Part shown: positions 6,623 to 7,861 of the stretch, one piece after another | Layout: each line of letters begins with the position of its first letter | Numbering within the stretch: position 1 is the first letter of the stretch | DNA from: Smithella sp. UBA2180 | GTDB taxonomy: Bacteria > Desulfobacterota > Syntrophia > Syntrophales > Smithellaceae | Assembly: GCA_002327415.1 (NCBI GenBank) | Contig: DCVU01000133.1 | Location: 4,437 to 12,297 of the forward strand | Reading direction: 5' to 3' | Length of the DNA stretch: 7,861 nt | Made by a program: the position numbers and the translations under genes | Notes under the pieces: generated by a model | The model's input: the letters and a program-made list of their open reading frames with translations, nothing else | Told to the model about the DNA's origin: nothing | Database searches by the model: none

Positions 6623-7540
6623 TCAGCCGTTAAGCCTCTCCTCGAATTCTTCAAGAGTAAAACTATATTCCTGAGTGCCGTAGTTCTCCACGGCAAAGGA
6701 AGCGCAGACGCTGCCCGTCAGAGCGCTTTGTTCAATATCTTTGCCGTTAGCCAACCCGCTGATGAGGCCGCCCCGGTAAGAATCCCCGGCTCCAGTCGGA
6801 TCTACAACCTTTTTGGCTTTAAAAGCGGGAATAGCGATTTCACTATATTGAGTAGATACCTGCGAACCAAGTTCTCCCAGAGTGGTGATAATTGTTCCGG
6901 CCATTTTCAATAAAGCTTCCTTATTTAAGCCGGTCTTTTTGATGATCAGACTAAGTTCATAATCGTTGACTATTAATAGCCGGCACCCTTCTATGATCTG
7001 GATCAAATTTTTCGTGTCCCACATAGGCAAAGATTGTCCGGGATCAAAAATATAATCGATTCCTCTGGCTTTGCAGGCGCGTGGATAATTAACCATGTCG
7101 TCGAAATTACCGGGAGAAACTATGACTATTGTTTCCTGAGGATTGAATTTGTCAAAGTCTAATGCAGACTGATATTTCATCGCTCCGGGATTGAATCCTG
7201 TTATTTGGTTATCGGCCTTGTCGGTGGTAATATAGGCGCCTGCTGTAAATTCATCGGCGATGATTTTGATGCCTTCCGTGGATATGCCGTTTTTCGTGAG
7301 CCACTTAAAATATTTATTATAATCATGGCCGATGGTAGCGCAAATAAAAGGTTCTTCACCCATCAGCTTAAGCGCGTAAGCAATATTTCCCGCTGTACCG
7401 CCGTAGTTTTCCTTCAAACCATTGACCTGAAAGCAGACATTGAGCATGTGAATTTTGTCGGGCAGAATGTGGTCGGAGAAATGTCCGGGGAAATCCATAA
7501 TTCTGTCATAGGCCAGAGAGCCGGAAACAATAATATTCAT
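6623..7540 (-). CDS. PfkB-family kinase, adenosine kinase/ribokinase-like
   Basis: A 305-residue soluble kinase of normal PfkB length. The substrate-side signature GGTAGNIAYALKLMG is at residues 47-61. The C-terminal signature DPTGAGDSYRGG is at 247-258; it forms the anion hole and carries the catalytic base Asp253. An N-terminal GSLAYDRI segment and an NDYE motif at 192-195 also fit the family. It phosphorylates a sugar or nucleoside hydroxyl with ATP. Members of this subgroup are often annotated as carbohydrate or adenosine kinases. The neighbouring MtaD-type deaminase favours a nucleoside substrate, but that is inference. The ATG at 7538-7540 has AAAGG at 7550-7554 on the minus strand, 9 bases away. 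A strong promoter lies just upstream, so the gene is probably transcribed on its own. Its 3' end faces PlsY. Confidence 0.85.
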   Translation of the reverse strand: MNIIVSGSLAYDRIMDFPGHFSDHILPDKIHMLNVCFQVNGLKENYGGTAGNIAYALKLMGEEPFICATIGHDYNKYFKWLTKNGISTEGIKIIADEFTAGAYITTDKADNQITGFNPGAMKYQSALDFDKFNPQETIVIVSPGNFDDMVNYPRACKARGIDYIFDPGQSLPMWDTKNLIQIIEGCRLLIVNDYELSLIIKKTGLNKEALLKMAGTIITTLGELGSQVSTQYSEIAIPAFKAKKVVDPTGAGDSYRGGLISGLANGKDIEQSALTGSVCASFAVENYGTQEYSFTLEEFEERLNG

Positions 7541-7589
7541 AATTATTAGCCTTTAAACTTAGTCTTCATAAATTATTTATTATATTGAA

Positions 7590-7618
7590 AATATAGGTAA
7601 TATTGTATTTTATGTCAA
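7590..7618 (-). promoter_or_regulatory. Sigma-70-type promoter for the PfkB kinase gene
   Basis: Read on the minus strand, TTGACA (complement of 7613-7618) is a perfect -35 box. It is followed after exactly 17 bases by TATATT (complement of 7590-7595), five of six matches to the -10 consensus. Transcription would start near 7583, leaving a leader of roughly 43 bases before the ATG at 7540. This is the best promoter in the window and lies in its most AT-rich stretch. Confidence 0.7.
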
Positions 7619-7629
7619 TTGTATTTTAT
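7602..7629. repeat. 12-base direct repeat overlapping the kinase promoter
   Basis: ATTGTATTTTAT occurs at 7602-7613 and again at 7618-7629, a 16-base period. One copy lies in the promoter spacer and reaches the edge of the -35 box; the other starts at the opposite edge and runs upstream. Such placement would suit tandem binding of a regulator. Low sequence complexity makes chance or slippage possible. Confidence 0.5.
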
Positions 7630-7653
7630 ATTTGATATCGCTTCATTGAAATA

Positions 7654-7861
7654 TTAATGCAACTTCTGATTAATTATTTCTGCGGCAATGTTGCGTACAT
7701 TTTTCATGGCAGTTTGTATGTCAATTGTACGCAGCTGCCGGTCTTTCATGACAATTTTGCCGTTGATGATGCTGGTTTTTACGTCCGCGCCACGTGCGGC
7801 ATAAACGAGTTGAGAATAACAATTATAAAGTGGAGCGAGGTGAGGTTGATTCATATCCACC
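7654..7861 (-). CDS. mtaD: MtaD-type S-adenosylhomocysteine/methylthioadenosine deaminase, C-terminal end (5' end outside window)
   Basis: The last 68 codons of an amidohydrolase are visible; the frame is open to the window edge and stops at TAA (7654-7656 on the minus strand). An apparent start at 7858-7860 is an internal valine codon. The visible segment has the C-terminal pattern of the TrzN/AtzA/MtaD family: QPHLAPLY, LVYAARGADV and INGKIVM, followed by a helical tail. These enzymes use a metal to deaminate S-adenosylhomocysteine, methylthioadenosine and related 5'-modified adenosines to inosyl forms. The metal-binding histidines lie in the missing part, so activity cannot be judged. The stop is 113 bases upstream of the kinase start on the same strand, but the kinase has its own promoter. 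Other amidohydrolases (chlorohydrolase-like, guanine deaminase) share parts of this pattern. Confidence 0.75.
   Translation of the reverse strand, partial: VDMNQPHLAPLYNCYSQLVYAARGADVKTSIINGKIVMKDRQLRTIDIQTAMKNVRNIAAEIINQKLH

Noticed and set aside
7611..7729. 13-base exact repeat TATGTCAATTGTA at 7611-7623 and 7717-7729
   Set aside because: The second copy is inside the mtaD coding sequence. A single 13-base match is expected about this often by chance in an AT-rich window of this size.

Overview
The window comes from a bacterium of moderate G+C (mid-forties percent by eye). The best guess, from gene content and repeat style, is a deltaproteobacterial (Desulfobacterota, Syntrophales-like) anaerobe. 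This rests on recognised families, not on a database match. No tRNA, rRNA, CRISPR array or transposase gene was seen.

Positions 1-6530 hold a co-directional plus-strand block. It starts with the 3' part of a radical SAM protein, cut by the window edge. A small palindromic repeat (747-827) follows, then a second, complete radical SAM paralogue (846-1844). After a 90-base gap come four tightly packed genes: two FabF-type ketosynthases (1935-3185 and 3201-4466), a 4-hydroxybenzoyl-CoA-thioesterase-type hotdog protein (4469-4948) and a polyketide-synthase-type double-hotdog dehydratase (4927-5793). A hairpin-rich, probably repetitive 152-base gap leads to a PlsY-type glycerol-3-phosphate acyltransferase (5946-6530).

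Taken together, these genes look like part of a pathway that builds an unusual acyl or polyene chain. Two condensing enzymes with complete catalytic residues and a dehydratase would elongate it, a thioesterase would release or proof-read it, two radical SAM enzymes would modify it or a precursor, and PlsY could place it in phospholipid. Acyl carrier protein, ketoreductase and malonyl-loading genes are not in the window; they may lie upstream or be borrowed from normal fatty acid synthesis. The product cannot be read from the sequence. A ladderane-like or aryl-polyene-like lipid is a hypothesis only.

Positions 6623-7861 are on the minus strand and look like housekeeping. A PfkB-family kinase (adenosine-kinase or ribokinase-like) has its own strong sigma-70-type promoter (TTGACA, 17 bases, TATATT), which overlaps a 12-base direct repeat. 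Upstream of it is the C-terminal end of an MtaD-type S-adenosylhomocysteine/methylthioadenosine deaminase, cut by the window edge. This pair suggests salvage of nucleosides made from S-adenosylmethionine. It converges on the biosynthetic block and is probably a separate unit.
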